In this document: positions 33,980 through 46,151 of the stretch, one piece after another
How positions within the stretch are numbered: the stretch's first letter is position 1
How the letters are laid out: each line of letters starts with the position of its first letter
Source of the DNA: Dryocosmus kuriphilus
Taxonomy: Eukaryota > Arthropoda > Insecta > Hymenoptera > Cynipidae
Direction of reading: 5' to 3'
NCBI GenBank assembly: GCA_038277395.1
Contig: CM076190.1
Span: 230,302,082 to 230,366,081 of the forward strand
DNA: 64,000 bases
Program-made: the position numbers and the translations under genes
The notes under the pieces: generated by a model
Databases searched by the model: none
The model's input: the letters and a program-made list of their open reading frames with translations, nothing else
Told to the model about the DNA's origin: nothing

Positions 33980-34782
33980 TTTTTGTATCTCTCATAGTTT
34001 AGCCGGAAAATAGATTTTTTGATTTTGTGAACACCGTTTTTGATGGTTAAAACCATAACCGTTGGTCAAAAACCGCTGGTTAACGAACTTGTCTTTTATT
34101 TTTACCCCTTAAAGAAGTATACCAAAGCGCACTCCAATCAGATTAGTCCTTCGAAAGTTATCGTGGAAAGAGGCTCCAACCACGACGACGACGATGACAA
34201 CGACGACAACGACGACGACACAGACAGACAGACTCCGTCGTAAAAGCCGTTCTTTCGGATTCAGGAGGTCTCGGAACGTGGAGATTTCATGAAATCCGCG
34301 AATTTCAAATTTTACATAAATCTAATACCTTCTCTAATGAGAATGTAAAAAATTTTGAATACATCACTTTAAATTTCCAAAAGGTTTAGATAGCTCGTTA
34401 CATTCTCATCAGAGAAGATATTAGATTTATGTAAAATTTTACTTTCGCGGATTTCATGAAATCTCCACGTTTTGGGACCTGGTGAATCCGAAAAAAAAAA
34501 AAAACGGTTTTTACGACGGTGTCTGTCTGTCTGTTGTCGTCGTTGTCGTCGTCGTTGTCGTCGTCTTCGTCATCGTCGTTGGAGGCTGTTCCCACGATAA
34601 CTTTCGAAAGACTAATCGGATTGGAGTGCACTTTGGTGCACTTCTTTAAGGGGTAAAAAGAAAGGACGAGTCCGTTAGTCAGCGATTTTTGACCAACGGT
34701 TATGGTTTTATCCATTAAAAACTATTTTCACAAAATGAAAAAATCGATTTTCCGGCTAAACTATGAGAGATACAAAAAAAAA
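33980..34782. repeat. Palindrome with arms of about 370-385 bp
   Basis: 33980-34348 and 34398-34782 are reverse complements over the GTC tract and its flanks. They share TCTCATAGTTTAGCCGG, AAAACCATAACCGTTGG, GTGGAGATTTCATGAAATC and TAAATCTAATA. About 50 bp lie between them. The two arms are two copies of the repeat family placed head to head. Each arm has an open frame coding KTITVGQK...SKVIV followed by an Asp/Asn run read from the trinucleotide tract. Confidence 0.85.
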
Positions 34783-36499
34783 ATGTAAGAAAGTAAAATT
34801 GTTCACACTAAAGAAGTCTATAAATTTTGTCCAAACCGTTTTTTGATAAAATGAACGGTTTTTTTTAATCAAGAAAATGCTATTAAAATTAAAAGAACTC
34901 TGGTTTTCTGCCAAAATATTCGAGATATAAAAAAATGGTAAAGAACAATGTTGTTCAACTCAAAAATATTTACAAATTTTGTTTTAACCATTTTTTGACC
35001 AAATGCACGTTTTTTGTTTTAATCGATAAAACGTTATTAAAAATAAAAAATTTCAAATTCCCTGCCAAACTATGCAAGATACGGAAAAATAATAATGAAT
35101 AATGTTGCTCGCCTCAAAAACATCTACAAATTTGCTCTCTATCATTTTTTTGAGGAGACTCGCAGTTTTTGAGTTATTCGTGAAATATATTAAGAAATAT
35201 AAAAGAAACAACTTTTCAGCCAAACTATGCAAGATATGAGAAAATATTAACAAGCAGAATTGTTCACCTTGGAAAGAGCTACAAAATTTATTTATAAGAC
35301 TCATCGTTTTACTTTTAAGAATCGAAATCCTGTATTGTGAGAATTTGAAAAATCACAAAAAGCTTTAACCATCTACAATGTGTTTTAAAAAAATGTAATT
35401 ATCGAGCGTGAAGCGCGAGTGTCATGATGAGAATGTATTCCTCAAGGGCGATAGAGCCTTAAGTAAAATAATTTCTTTTGTAATTTTTAATTTAAAGGTT
35501 TATACGATCCATAAACACCGAGCGCCTAGCGCGAGGTGAATAATATATGGAGTGAGAAGCGCGAGTGCCAACAGATGCGCGTTCTAGGCGCTCCCATACA
35601 TCGCGCGAAGCGCGCGATGAGAATGTGCTCGCGAAGCGGGCAGATTTTTTTTTGAATTGAAAATGTTTTGAAAGTTCACAATCATATTTCGATTCGCGTA
35701 AACTGATAAAGAATTTCCTTCTAACAATCTGTAAACTCTTTTCATTTAACAGTTTTATTATTTATATACATCAACCTTTGCAAAAAATTCATATTTTTTG
35801 ACATAAATCTACTTTTCTTCAATGCCATCAATCAAATTAAGTATTTTTAATTTTTTTAATAAAGTCCGTAGAAACCTCTTGAAATACGTTAAGCTGTTTT
35901 TAATTCCTTGAATTATTTGAATTCTAGAAATCCGTTAAAATCCTCTAAAACATTTTAAAATCCCTTAACATTTTTAAATACCATAAAATCTTTTAAATAC
36001 TTGAACTTCATAGGAAATCCAGTAAATCTTGTGAAATATATTGTTAAATACAAAAGAAATCTACTTTTGAGGAAAACCATGCGAGATAAGAGAAAATATT
36101 ATGAATCAGAAATGTTCAGCCTAAACAGATCTAGAAATTTGCTTAAAGGTACTTTTTGATCCAAAGCATAGTTTATTCATGACACGTATAATAGTTGTTT
36201 TAATCAAAAAATAAAAACTATTATGAAGCTGGTAAGGAAGTTATTAAAAGTTATCGCAAAATTTTTTTATCCGCTAGTCAGGTGCATTCTCATCACGTTT
36301 CTTGCGTTTGGCAATAGATTAGGCTATATTAAAAACGTGGATTTTAAAAAATCTCGTACATAATTTGGCTGACAAATGCAATTTCTACATTTTCATGAGA
36401 GAAGGTATTAGATTTTTGTAAAATTTTAGCCACCCAGTTTTCATCAATCCTCCACGTTCTGAGACCCCCTGAATGAGAAAAAACGGTATCTATGACCCC

Positions 36500-37432
36500 A
36501 GGTAGAAATGGCGGTAGTGTGCCGGAGTTCACCTCCGGCACAGTACTGGGGCAGTACTGCCCACCAGTACAGACAGCCGGCAGTTCAACCAGTACTGGCA
36601 AACGGTTGGCTGCGCGATCGGGCCCGTACTGGGCCACTGATGCAAAAACTTACTTTAAGAAAAATATTTTTTGGTGTCAGGGTCACATACGAACCGGATC
36701 AGGATGCCCTTCTTAAAAACATGGTGCCCGAACACGGGCTCTTTTCACGACCCTGTTCAGGTACCTACAGGAACTGGGATGACAGAAAGCATCCGCGCGA
36801 AGGAGCGAGGTACTAGCCGTTCAAGTTAGGTGGCTGATATGAAATCGATCTCCCGCAAGTGAAAACACGTGTTCCGTCGATATAAGGGGCACGCTCGACT
36901 GCCTGAGCATGGTTGGTTCTCGAGCTCTGGCTCGGGCAACTCTCTCCACTGCTTTTCGTGGTTAATCCACTTTTTCGACATTCTTTCAACCTTTTTAAGC
37001 TGACGGATATTATATCAAACTAAAATTAATTTTTGTTTTTATCTCTATCTTCCAATTATACATTAAAATTAAGAAAATATAACTGATAGGGAACTGATGA
37101 GGCCCTTCAAAGGACCTGCATTATTATTAGGGTGCCAAAAAATAACGTGATCGGGGCCGCACTAAATTCCGTACTAGGGTACTCATCGTGTCAAGCGTTA
37201 CAAAACAAGTAAGGTCCTTACAAGGTTTCCGAATGCAGACCTGATTAATAATAAGACAAACTCGCCAGGATCGGCATTTTAGCGTACCAGTGGTTTGGCA
37301 GCACTAGGAGCCAGTACGGTGCCAGTGCCGCCCAGCATTACAATCCAGTACTGACCCAGTACCACCACCCAGTACTGGCAGTCCGGCAGGCTGTACTGTG
37401 CCAGTACTGGGCCGGTGGTCGATCTCTACCTG
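36500..37432. mobile_element. Insertion with CAGTACTGG-rich ends
   Basis: 933 bp inserted where the host repeat normally has its GTC tract. The ends are inverse: CAGGTAGA and TCTACCTG. About 110 bp inside each end is filled with copies and variants of CCAGTACTGG (around 36538-36637 and 37300-37410). Near the left end is a perfect stem, GTGCCGGAG with CTCCGGCAC. The middle has no coding frame of note. Likely a non-autonomous DNA transposon of unknown superfamily. Confidence 0.7.
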
Positions 37433-39727
37433 TGACGGCTTTGGCACACTTTTTCACGGACCAAAAATGAAGCACGAGTTCCTTAACGACCCAAAAACCC
37501 CTGTTTGCCACACTTCCGTAGAATTACATAACTGCCAGGCTGGGGTTGTCACCAGCCTGGCGAGAAAATTCTTTATAAAGCATAAAGTATTGAATACTTT
37601 TACTTAGAGATTTTTTGACAACTTATTGAGGGTTCCCTTTGAAGAATAATATAGTTTATATATTTACATATTCATTTTTAATAGCGGTTATGGTATTATC
37701 CATCACAAACCGTTTTCATAAGATTAAAAAGTCCATTTTCTGTGTAAAGTATGCTAGATACGACAAAATTTTAATTCTATTATTTCAATTATTTTTTCTG
37801 GTGAAAATATGCAACACGCAAAAAAATATTAAGAAGTAAAATTATTTACCTGAAAAATATGTACACTTTTGCCTTTGACCATTTCTACATTCTCATCTCA
37901 ATGAGGAGGTATTAATTTTATGTGAAAGCTGGCTTTCGCGGGTTTCATGAATCTCGACGTTCCTTGACCCACGGAATCCGAAAAGACATGTTTTAAGACG
38001 GTGCCTGTCTGTCTGTTGTCGTCGTCGTTGTCGTTGTCGTCGTCGTTGTTGTCGTCGTCGTCGTTGTCGTCGTCGTCGGAGTCTGTTCCCACGATACCTC
38101 TCGAAGGAAGAACCGGATTGGATTGCGCTTTGGCACACTCCTTTAAGGCGTAAAGGGAAAGGACGAGTTTATTAACCAGCGGTTTTTAAATAGCGGTTAT
38201 GGTCTATCCATCAAAAACGGTTTTCACAAAATAAAAAAATCCATTTTTCGGCTAAACTATGAGAGATACAAAAAAAATATAAGAAAGTAAAATTATTCAC
38301 CTCAAAAAAATCTACAAATTTTGCCTTATCCGTTTTTTGATAAAATGAACGGTTTTTGTTGTAATCAAGAAAACACTATTAAAATTAAAAAGCTCTGGTC
38401 TTCCGCCGAAATATTCAAGATAAAGAAAAATGGTGAAAAAGAAAGTTGTTGAATTTAAAAAGATCTACAAATTTTGTTAAAACCATTTTTTGACAAAATG
38501 CACGTTTTTTGTTTTAATCGATAAAACGTTATTAAAAATCAAGATTTTCCAATTTCCCGTCAAACTATGCAAGATACGGAAAGATAATAATAAATAAAGT
38601 TGTTCGCCCTAAAAACATCTACAAATATTCTTTCTATCATTTTTTTGAGCAGATGCGTAGTTTTTGAGTTATTCGTGAAATATGTTATGAAATATAAAGG
38701 AAACCACTTTTCAGCAAAATTATGCAGGATATGAGAATATATTTAGAATCAGAATTGTTCACCTTGGAAAGAGCTACGAAGTTTAATTATAATACTCATC
38801 GTTTTAATTTTAAGAATCGAAATCCTGTATTGTGAAAATTTGGAAAATTAAAAAAAAACTTTACCAATTTACAATGTGTTTTAAAAATTTTAATTCTCGA
38901 GCGCGAATCACGAGTGTCATGATGAGAATGTATTCCTTATAAGGGCGATAGGGACTTAAGTAATATAATTTCTTTTGTAATTTTTAATAGAGAATGCAAA
39001 TTTAATAATCTCATTAAAAGTAGGTGTTTTGAAATTTTAAGACCCAAGTAACGAATACCGAGCACTCAGCACTCAGATATTTTTTTTATTTTTTCAGAAC
39101 TCATTGTTGAAGCAGCACATCACTTTTACGGAGCTTTGGTGAATTTGATCCTGTGCGATCCTTATACGATTCTACTGAAGTGTGACCCAATAGGGTCAAA
39201 TATAAAGAAATCCACTTTTCAGCAAAACCATGAAAGCTACGAGAAAATATTAAGAACCAGAATTATTGACCTTGGAAGGAACCAAAAATTTGCTAAACAC
39301 CATTTTTTGTCCAACGGATAGTTTATTAATGAAACTGATAATAATTGTTTTAATAAAAAAATAAATTATTATAAAGTTAATAAAAAGTTATTAAAAGTTA
39401 TCGCAAAATTTTTCCGCTACTCAGGCGCTTTCTCATCACGTTTCTTACGCTTGGCACTCGATTAGGGTAAATCAAAAACGTGAATTTTTAAAAATTTTGT
39501 GCATGATTTGTCTGACAAATGCAATCTTTACATTCTCATCAGAAAAGGTATTCGATTTTTGTAAAATTTCACCGCTCCAATGTTCAACAAATCTCCACGT
39601 TTTAAGACCCCCTGAGTGAGAAAAACGGTTTTTACGACGGTGTCTGTCTGTTGTCGCCGTCGTTGTCGTCTGTTAACGTGATACCTTTTGAAAGGATCAT
39701 TAGACTGGAATGCGCTTTGGCACACTT

Positions 39728-40277
39728 TTTTGTTGGCGGAGGAGGACCCACTAAAACCACCTTCCCCGGCACTCAGACTATAAGTCCATTGTGCCACACC
39801 GCATTTCCCGCACACTGCTGTGGAAACAAGTCCCACTCCGTGCGTGTACAAAGGTCATGCCCTGTGGTTTCAGAGCCCTAGACCCATCCGTCTCTCTGTT
39901 CAAAGGTGTGCTCCTGGAGCCCTTTCTCCCCCCACCCACCTGACGGGCATGAAGAGCCCTGGCTGCCTGGTAATTCTCTCCTTCGCCACTTTGGAGCCGT
40001 CCCCTTTGGAGCCGTCCCCTTAGGAGCCGTCTCCTTTTGGCGATGGGTTAAGCGGTATGGCATGAGGACACGCGCCTTCGATATTCCAGGAGGTTTTGCC
40101 ATTACCCCCAGGAAGGTTCGCTTCTTGGGCAGGGTCCAGCAGACCAGAGACCTCCAGTTCCCCAGAGCAGCCGCATCTCATGATAGAGTCCCCTGGTTCA
40201 CCTACTCCAGGTCGCTCGTCCGATTAGACCCCTAAGCCCTTCCACCAACTACAAGGCCATGTGATCCCCAGGGAGGG
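39728..40277 (-). mobile_element. Non-coding retroposon, copy 2, with 12-bp target duplication
   Basis: 550 bp flanked by TTTGGCACACTT at 39716-39727 and 40278-40289. The host repeat has this sequence only once elsewhere (near 38130), so the duplication is real. Same family as 21814-22912 in the opposite orientation: 5' CCCTCCCTGGGG, shared ACATGGCCTTGTAGTTGGTG and GCGGCTGCTCTGGGGAACTG, a tandem of GGACGGCTCCAAA (about 39995-40030), and a 3' end TCCTCCTCCGCCAAC followed by a short A-run. It lacks parts present in copy 1. Confidence 0.88.
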
Positions 40278-40800
40278 TTTGGCACACTTCCTCACGGTCA
40301 AAGAATAAAGGACAAGTTTGTTGACCAACCACTTCTAACTAACGGTTATGGTTTTATCAATCAAAAACGGTTTTTACAAAATGTGCTGCATACAAAAAGT
40401 ATTAAGAAGTAAAATTATTTACCTGAAAAGGACGTATGCTTTTGCTTTTGACCAATTTTTTTTATAAGACTCATCGTTTTACTTTACTTTAGTAATCGAC
40501 AATTTATTTTTAAAAAATGTATTGCCGAACGTGAAGCTAGAGTGTCGTGATGAGAATGTATGCTTTAAGGCGGATACAGCCTTAAGTAAAATAATTCCTT
40601 TTGTAATTTTTAATAATATTCAAATTTAATAATTTCATCAAAATCAGGTGCTTTAACAAAAACCGAGTACGAAGTCCGAGGAATAAAAACATCCGAACGC
40701 GAAGCTCAAATATATCAGAGCGCAAAGCGCGACGACCACCAGATCGCGCGCGCTAGGCGCACTCAACACTTGCGAGCAATGCGAGCCCCGCTCAAAGCAG

Positions 40801-41734
40801 CGTCGAAAAATGTTTGGTATATATTGATGTGTCAGACTGAAATATTTGCAAATATACGTGAATATGTTAAATTGTTTTTCCGTTCATTAGCCCAATTTGC
40901 AGAACTTTTGTCGTTTTTAAAAATAAATTACACAGGAAAACATAAGCAAATGAGAAAAAGCTAAGTTCCGTAAGTTTAACGCGGTTGCGAACTTACTGCA
41001 GGTTGTAAAACATTATTATTGTCGGTATTCCCAGTTTTCAGACCTTTTGCAATTTCCAGTCCGAAATAAGAGCATTAAAAGTTCTTTTCATTTTGAACAA
41101 TGTTCCGTTCATCGCAGAGGTCAGCAAAATTTTATAGCTTACCTTCATTGATACACTAACATACTAATGAAGTTTGAAAACTTTTAGAATTAAAGTGAAT
41201 TGATCCTCTCCATCACCTGTCCTATTTTGGCGATTGTGAAGATATCATGGTGAATCAACAAGAGTGTTACAAGTTGATTATTGTTAGTATAATACATGGG
41301 ATAGTTATAAATTTTGTAATATTCCATGTGCACAAATTCAAAATTGCTTAATCTATAATTCGATTTATAATATATGGATACAAAGGTGAAGTGATAGTTG
41401 TAACGAGTCTTATAGAAAAAATCCCTAATGTATTCAACAAAAAGTTACTTAATGCAATAGTTGTTCACTTAAGTATTATCACTGGCATATTTGTATTTCC
41501 CCTTACATTTTAGAAAAAATACATTGCTTTGCTGTCAAAAAAATATCAGGAGTATATCAGGCAAACATGTCAGAACAAATGCAGTCAATTTTAATGTATT
41601 ATTTGAAAGATTTCGTGTCTAGAGTATACTTGGTCCTTCTAAGGTCGTTTATAATCGCTCTGTTATTTGGGATCCAAAATATGCAATCGTCTTTTAAAAG
41701 CCATAAAATCATTCCATCATCTTCACAGATAAAT
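40801..41734. other. AT-rich spacer
   Basis: No gene, RNA or repeat could be supported. Confidence 0.45.
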
Positions 41735-42870
41735 AAAAAAATGAAAAAATTATTAGTTATTATTATTAATATTATAACATTAAGCCGTTTCCCTTTCGGC
41801 GTAAGCGTAAACTCTGTCGGTTCCAACCTCGATACATTATCAGGGATTAGGCATGGTGCAAGAGTATAAGGTAAAGCCATGCGCATAAATGTTGGTTCAC
41901 GACTCAGAATCGTTGTCGGCAAGCTGACGTCACTACGCATAATAGAATAAACATAAACCATATGCTCTCACATCGTTATATTTTAGTGAAGTCAGCTTTC
42001 CTGCACGAACTGAATGAAAACACGTCCAGCGCATGGCTTCAACTTATCTTCATTTAAACCATGGGATTAGGAAATTTGTATCACTGTGGAAGGAAAGGAG
42101 TACGCATTAGAAGTTACATATTAAAGATCGATTCAAATTCGTATGGTGCTCATTCAAACAACACACTAGTCCCACAACACCGCTCCGATCCGGGTCGCTG
42201 ATCGATCTCTCCAGTAATCAACCCTGATGCACAGCTTCGCACAGCTATATGTGGATCCATACGCTAGAAAATCCATATTCACTAGGCAAAGCCCTCCACC
42301 AGGGCCCATGAGTACCCAATATCATTCGATTCAGGCGATCGTCACACATTCCTTATAGACTATTCTTCGACATAATCTCTATCTTGACCTACAACTTTTG
42401 CTTCTTCTATATTCATACACCCTTTCATGCAAGCTCTTGTACTCCTACGGCTCTATATATTTTTTTTTTCGCTTGAGAGTCTCATTCACATATTCCCACC
42501 ATTCTTTCTCGGTCTACCTCTCGGTGCGTTACCGTTCACATTTCCGGATATACTATTATACTTGCAAATCTAATTAGATTTGTCAATCTCTCGTCCGCTA
42601 CCATAAAGTCGATCATAGTGCGACTTTCGCCTCTAGACCGCGTATACATGTGTATCATTTTATGCCGGAACCAAGTACTTCTAATGAACAAGCCTTTTTC
42701 TAAGCCATTCGTATCTCCGAGCATAATGATTTTTTCTCCAGGATCACTAGTAACTAAAATATCATTCAATGACTCCCAGAGGGAATCTTCTAATTCATTG
42801 CTTTCGCCATCAACTGGAGCATAGCATGCTATAATAAATATTCTCCTGATTCGCCCCTTCATTCTAGCCC
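41735..42870 (-). mobile_element. LINE family A, copy 2, 3' part
   Basis: Minus strand. 42870-42536 is endonuclease (FIIACYAPVDGE, IMLGDTNG, MIDFMVADERLTNLIR). It then jumps to the family's C-terminal and 3' untranslated region, which matches copy 1 (for example GTGTTGTTTGAATGAGCA), and ends in GAGTTTACGCTTACGCCG and a TAATAA-type tail at about 41735-41780. The reverse transcriptase has been deleted. Its 5' part lies at 47485-47833, separated by the LINE B insertion. Confidence 0.8.
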
Positions 42871-42954
42871 ACAAAAATATTATTATTATTATTCTGTAAT
42901 TATTATTCTATAATTATTCTATATATATATATTCTATAATAATAATAATTATTA

Positions 42955-43485
42955 TTATTTAGCATTTGGAACTCGGAAGTTCATTGCCTCATTTACCTGA
43001 AACCGCCACGCATCTCTATCCTGTGCATCTTCCATCCAGTTTAAGTAATCACGTCCTAGCTCTTTTACATTGTCCCTTATGTCTTTCTCCCATCTGTTTC
43101 TCGGTCTACCTAGAGGTCTCTTGCTGTTCGGTTTCCCCGTTAAAACTTGCGCCACTGTTCTTTCGTTACGCATTCTTGCTACATGTCCCGCCCATCTTAA
43201 TTGACGCACTTTCCTTACTCTATTAATATTTGGTGACCCGTAAAAAGCATGCAGCTCATCATTATGCAATTTTCTCCATTCAACATTCTCTTCGTCCCCT
43301 TTTGGGCCATAGATTTTTCTAAGTACTTTATTTTAGAATACTCTAAACCTGTTCTCCTCTTATTTCGTCACCGCCCACGTTTCGCAACCACACACGATGA
43401 CCGGCAATATCGTAGTTTTGTAAATCTTACTCTGATATTTCTAGATAGTGATCGCGATTTTAGTAACGTATTTGTTGCATACTAC
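42955..43485 (-). pseudogene. LINE B C-terminal tail
   Basis: Minus strand. YKTTILPVIVCGCETW, then RKIYGPKGDEENVEW, NDELHAFYGSPN, LRWAGHVARM, GRPRNRWEKDIRDNVKELG and AQDRDAWR, ending at 42955. This is the conserved C-terminal region that follows RT in this LINE group. Stops interrupt its first third. Confidence 0.8.
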
Positions 43486-43488
43486 GAG

Positions 43489-44440
43489 GCACGTCCAGAA
43501 AGTAAGTGTACTGGTACTCTCACAGTAGTGAGAGCCTGACCCTGTAGGGGTCAGGACGATAGTAGCCTGACCTGCAGCTGAACCCCCCTGTAGCCTGAAC
43601 CCCCCCCCCCCCCCCCCCCCAAAAAAACGAGACCAATCCGAGGTTAGTGTGCTGAAAACTCTTGACGCAGTAGCATCTCTCGCGAAAAATGTCGATCGTC
43701 TCTCCCGCCAAGTGCGAAATTCGCGCCGTCATTCGCTACCACGTTGTAAAGGGAAAAGCTCCAGTTGAGATTTATAATGAGGTGAAAACTGTTTACGGTA
43801 ATGGAGCTATAAATCTTACGAGTGTGTACAAGTGGTGTCGCGAATTTAAAACTGGTTGTACTTCCGTGCATGACGATCAGAGGAGCGGAAAACATTCAAT
43901 TGTGACTGACGAACTTGTGGAAAAAATCGAGATTGCCGTTCGTGACGATCGCAGATTGACGTTAGATGATCTTTCTGCGATGTTTCCGCAAATCTCCAGA
44001 TCCCTGTTACACGAAACAATCACAGAAACTCTCGGACACCGAAAATTCAGAATAAAAGGAGGGGAATGCTGAAGAAGGGAGTCTGCCTGCTGATTGACAA
44101 TGCCAAACCTCACACGGCCAACGCCACGAAGCAACTCCTGGACTCTTTTGGATGGGACATTTTGAACCACCCCCCGTATTCCCCTGACCATGCCCCTTCG
44201 GACTTCCATCTCTTCACTTCCCTGAAGGTGCACATGGGTGGAAACAAGTTTTCCACGGACGAGGAGGTGAAGGGTTAGGTGGAGAAGTGGGCGAAAGAGC
44301 TGGCGGGAGGCTTCTTCGAGGCAGGCATCAAAAAATTGATCCCGCGGCTCACCACTTGCATAGAGAGGGATGGTGACTATGTCGAAATTAACTTACATAT
44401 GTAGAAGTGTAACCAACTATGTTTTTGTTTTAATAAATTT
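43489..44440 (+). mobile_element. Mariner element, internally deleted, inside LINE B
   Basis: Starts after TA with ACGAGGCACGTCCAGAAAGT, a mariner-like terminus. A matching right terminus was not found, so that end is truncated or diverged. It splits the LINE B coding frame between 44447 and 43485. About 120 bp before the ORF contain a GTAGCCTGACC repeat and a long C-run (43598-43620). Confidence 0.75.
43689..44389 (+). pseudogene. Mariner transposase (DD34D), central deletion
   Basis: 43689-44072 encodes the N-terminal DNA-binding half (SIVSPAKCEIRAVIRY, then VYKWCREFKTG and DDQRSGKHSI). The frame then jumps at about 44066 to IDNAKPHTA and HPPYSPDHAPSDFHLF, with 34 residues between the second and third catalytic aspartates, the mariner signature. 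The part with the first aspartate is missing. A TAG at 44276-44278 interrupts the tail, which continues to about 44389. Dead. Confidence 0.88.
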
Positions 44441-45604
44441 TCTTTGAAGCCTACATAAATTGAGTACACTATTGATTTTCGCTTTAGTGTTATTGTAGTT
44501 ATTTATCATAGTCCTGAGGTATTCAAACTCGTTAACACTTTCGGATTTCATATTCTCGGCCATTAGATACCCCACTTCATTACTTTGTTTAGATCTGTCG
44601 ATGATCAAATATTTTGTTTTCGATTCGCTTACTCCTAAACCTATTTCCTTGGCTTTTGTGGTCAAGACTTCTGCATTTTCAGCTACCGTTTCTTTATCAT
44701 CACCGAGTAAGTAGAGATCGTCCGCATATCCCAGAATTTGTATTATCCCATTTAGGATAACACCGGCCTGATTCGTTTGTACCCTGTCTGACCACGTATT
44801 CTAAAACTAAGTTAAAAAGGATGCACGAAAGCGCGTCACCCTGTTGCAGGCCTTTGCGTATCGAAAACTCTTTAGATAAGTTTCCGTTAACGCGTATTCT
44901 ACCCCTAATGACGGTTAAGCCAGCTTCGATATGTCTAACCAATTTCTTCGGTACACCCGAGAACTCTAGATTCCAGTACTTTCGTGCGCGTATAAAAGAG
45001 CCGTAAGCTTTTTTGAAGTCGATTAAAAAGCTAATGTATTGCTTCATTAAATTCTCATTTCTTTTCTAGCAGTTTTCTAATTGTAAACATTTGATCGCTT
45101 GTAGACCGGTTTCGGCGGATTCCACACTGGTAATCCCCAATGATTTCCTCAGCATAAGGGGTGTCTACTTAAGATTACATTGAACAGGATTTCATAGCAC
45201 GAAGACACAAGTGAAATTCCCCGATAATTGTTACAGTTCGTTTTATCGCCTTTTTTAAAATTAGTTATAATAATAGAGGTATTCTATTCCTACGATATGT
45301 GTTCTGTTTCCCAGATTGCGTCGATTAATTTACAAATTTGTCTTGTGAGGCGAGGGCCTACATTTTGTATCAGTTCAGACGGTAGGTCGTCAATGCCCGC
45401 TGCCTTGTTATTTTTCAACTTCTTTATGGCCATTTCTATTTCCTTATCAGTAGACTCACCAATTTGTAGATCATCTGTGTGGATTACACCGCCATTAACT
45501 TCAACGGGAGCTTCGCGTACGTTCAATATATTAACGAAATTTTTTTTCCACAAATTTAGTCTCTCTGTCGCGTCAGCTACTAGGTTGCCATTTTCGTCCA
45601 TCAT
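44417..45604 (-). pseudogene. LINE B reverse transcriptase
   Basis: Minus strand. KKLKNNKAAGIDDLPSELIQ (from 45604), SFLIDFKKAYGS, IRVNGNLSKEFSIRKGLQQG, DALSCILFNLVLEYVVR, then an intact ILGYADDLYLLGDD near 44695-44737, and SESKTKYLI. Frames change near 45050-45290 and near 44690-44780. The catalytic YADD is kept, but the coding sequence is not continuous. Confidence 0.85.
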
Positions 45605-46151
45605 TACTTCCGTTCTACTTTGAAAGCCTTTAATTATAAAATTAATTCCCCTGTATATCTCACACGGACTATTTTGTTCATTATTCGTTTCTATTGTTAG
45701 AATCTTACTCTTTTCCCACTCTCTTTTTTTGGATCTGTAATGCCTACTTGTACTTTTTCTAATCTCGAGTTACCTCTTATGTGCTTGATCGCACCCATTT
45801 TGTAAACTAATTAGTTTGGCTTTTCTTCGCTTTTCAAACAAAGCTTGCACTCTTCGTCAAAACACAGTTTGCTTCTGGTTACTTTCTATAAAACTATATT
45901 ACGTTTTGCGGCTGTCTTGACCACTTTTTTATATTGACCCACAGGGTTTCCGACTCCTCCTTATAGCTATAGTCTCTTTGTTCATGAAGAGCGTCGAAAC
46001 TATTAAAAATCTCTTCTTGATAATTCACTGTTTCTGTTGGTGCTTTAAACCTATCTATGTTCAAAAAACTGCTCGCTTTGAGCGGTTAGTTTTTCTACTT
46101 AACGCTAGTCTAGACCTCAAGTTTCACTATCACGAGAAAGTGGTTTGAGTT

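Larger units (their letters stand above)
33838..40800. repeat. Block of one complex repeat family, interrupted twice
   Basis: Copies and part-copies of one repeat fill this block. A typical copy has a GTC/GAC-rich tract (for example 38010-38080), a flank with GGTTATGG and ACGGTTTTTACA, then about four tandem subunits of about 155 bp. In the copy at 37660-38990 these subunits begin with forms of CTATGCAAGATACG near 38251, 38407, 38564 and 38718. The copy ends in a hairpin motif GAGCGCGAAGCGCGAGTG and GATGAGAATGTA. Other copies: 33838-34372 (opposite orientation), 34380-35660, 36060-36499 plus 37433-37620, and 39060-39727 plus 40278-40800. A lone fragment lies at 57930-58260. Confidence 0.8.

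Noticed and set aside
37893..38138. Arg/Gln- and Asp-rich open frames
   Set aside because: Alternative frames of the GTC trinucleotide tract of a repeat family. The composition comes from the simple repeat.
43598..43620. Homopolymer C-run (and the G-run near 26974-26990) as biological features
   Set aside because: Most likely slippage-prone homopolymers whose exact length may be a sequencing or assembly matter.
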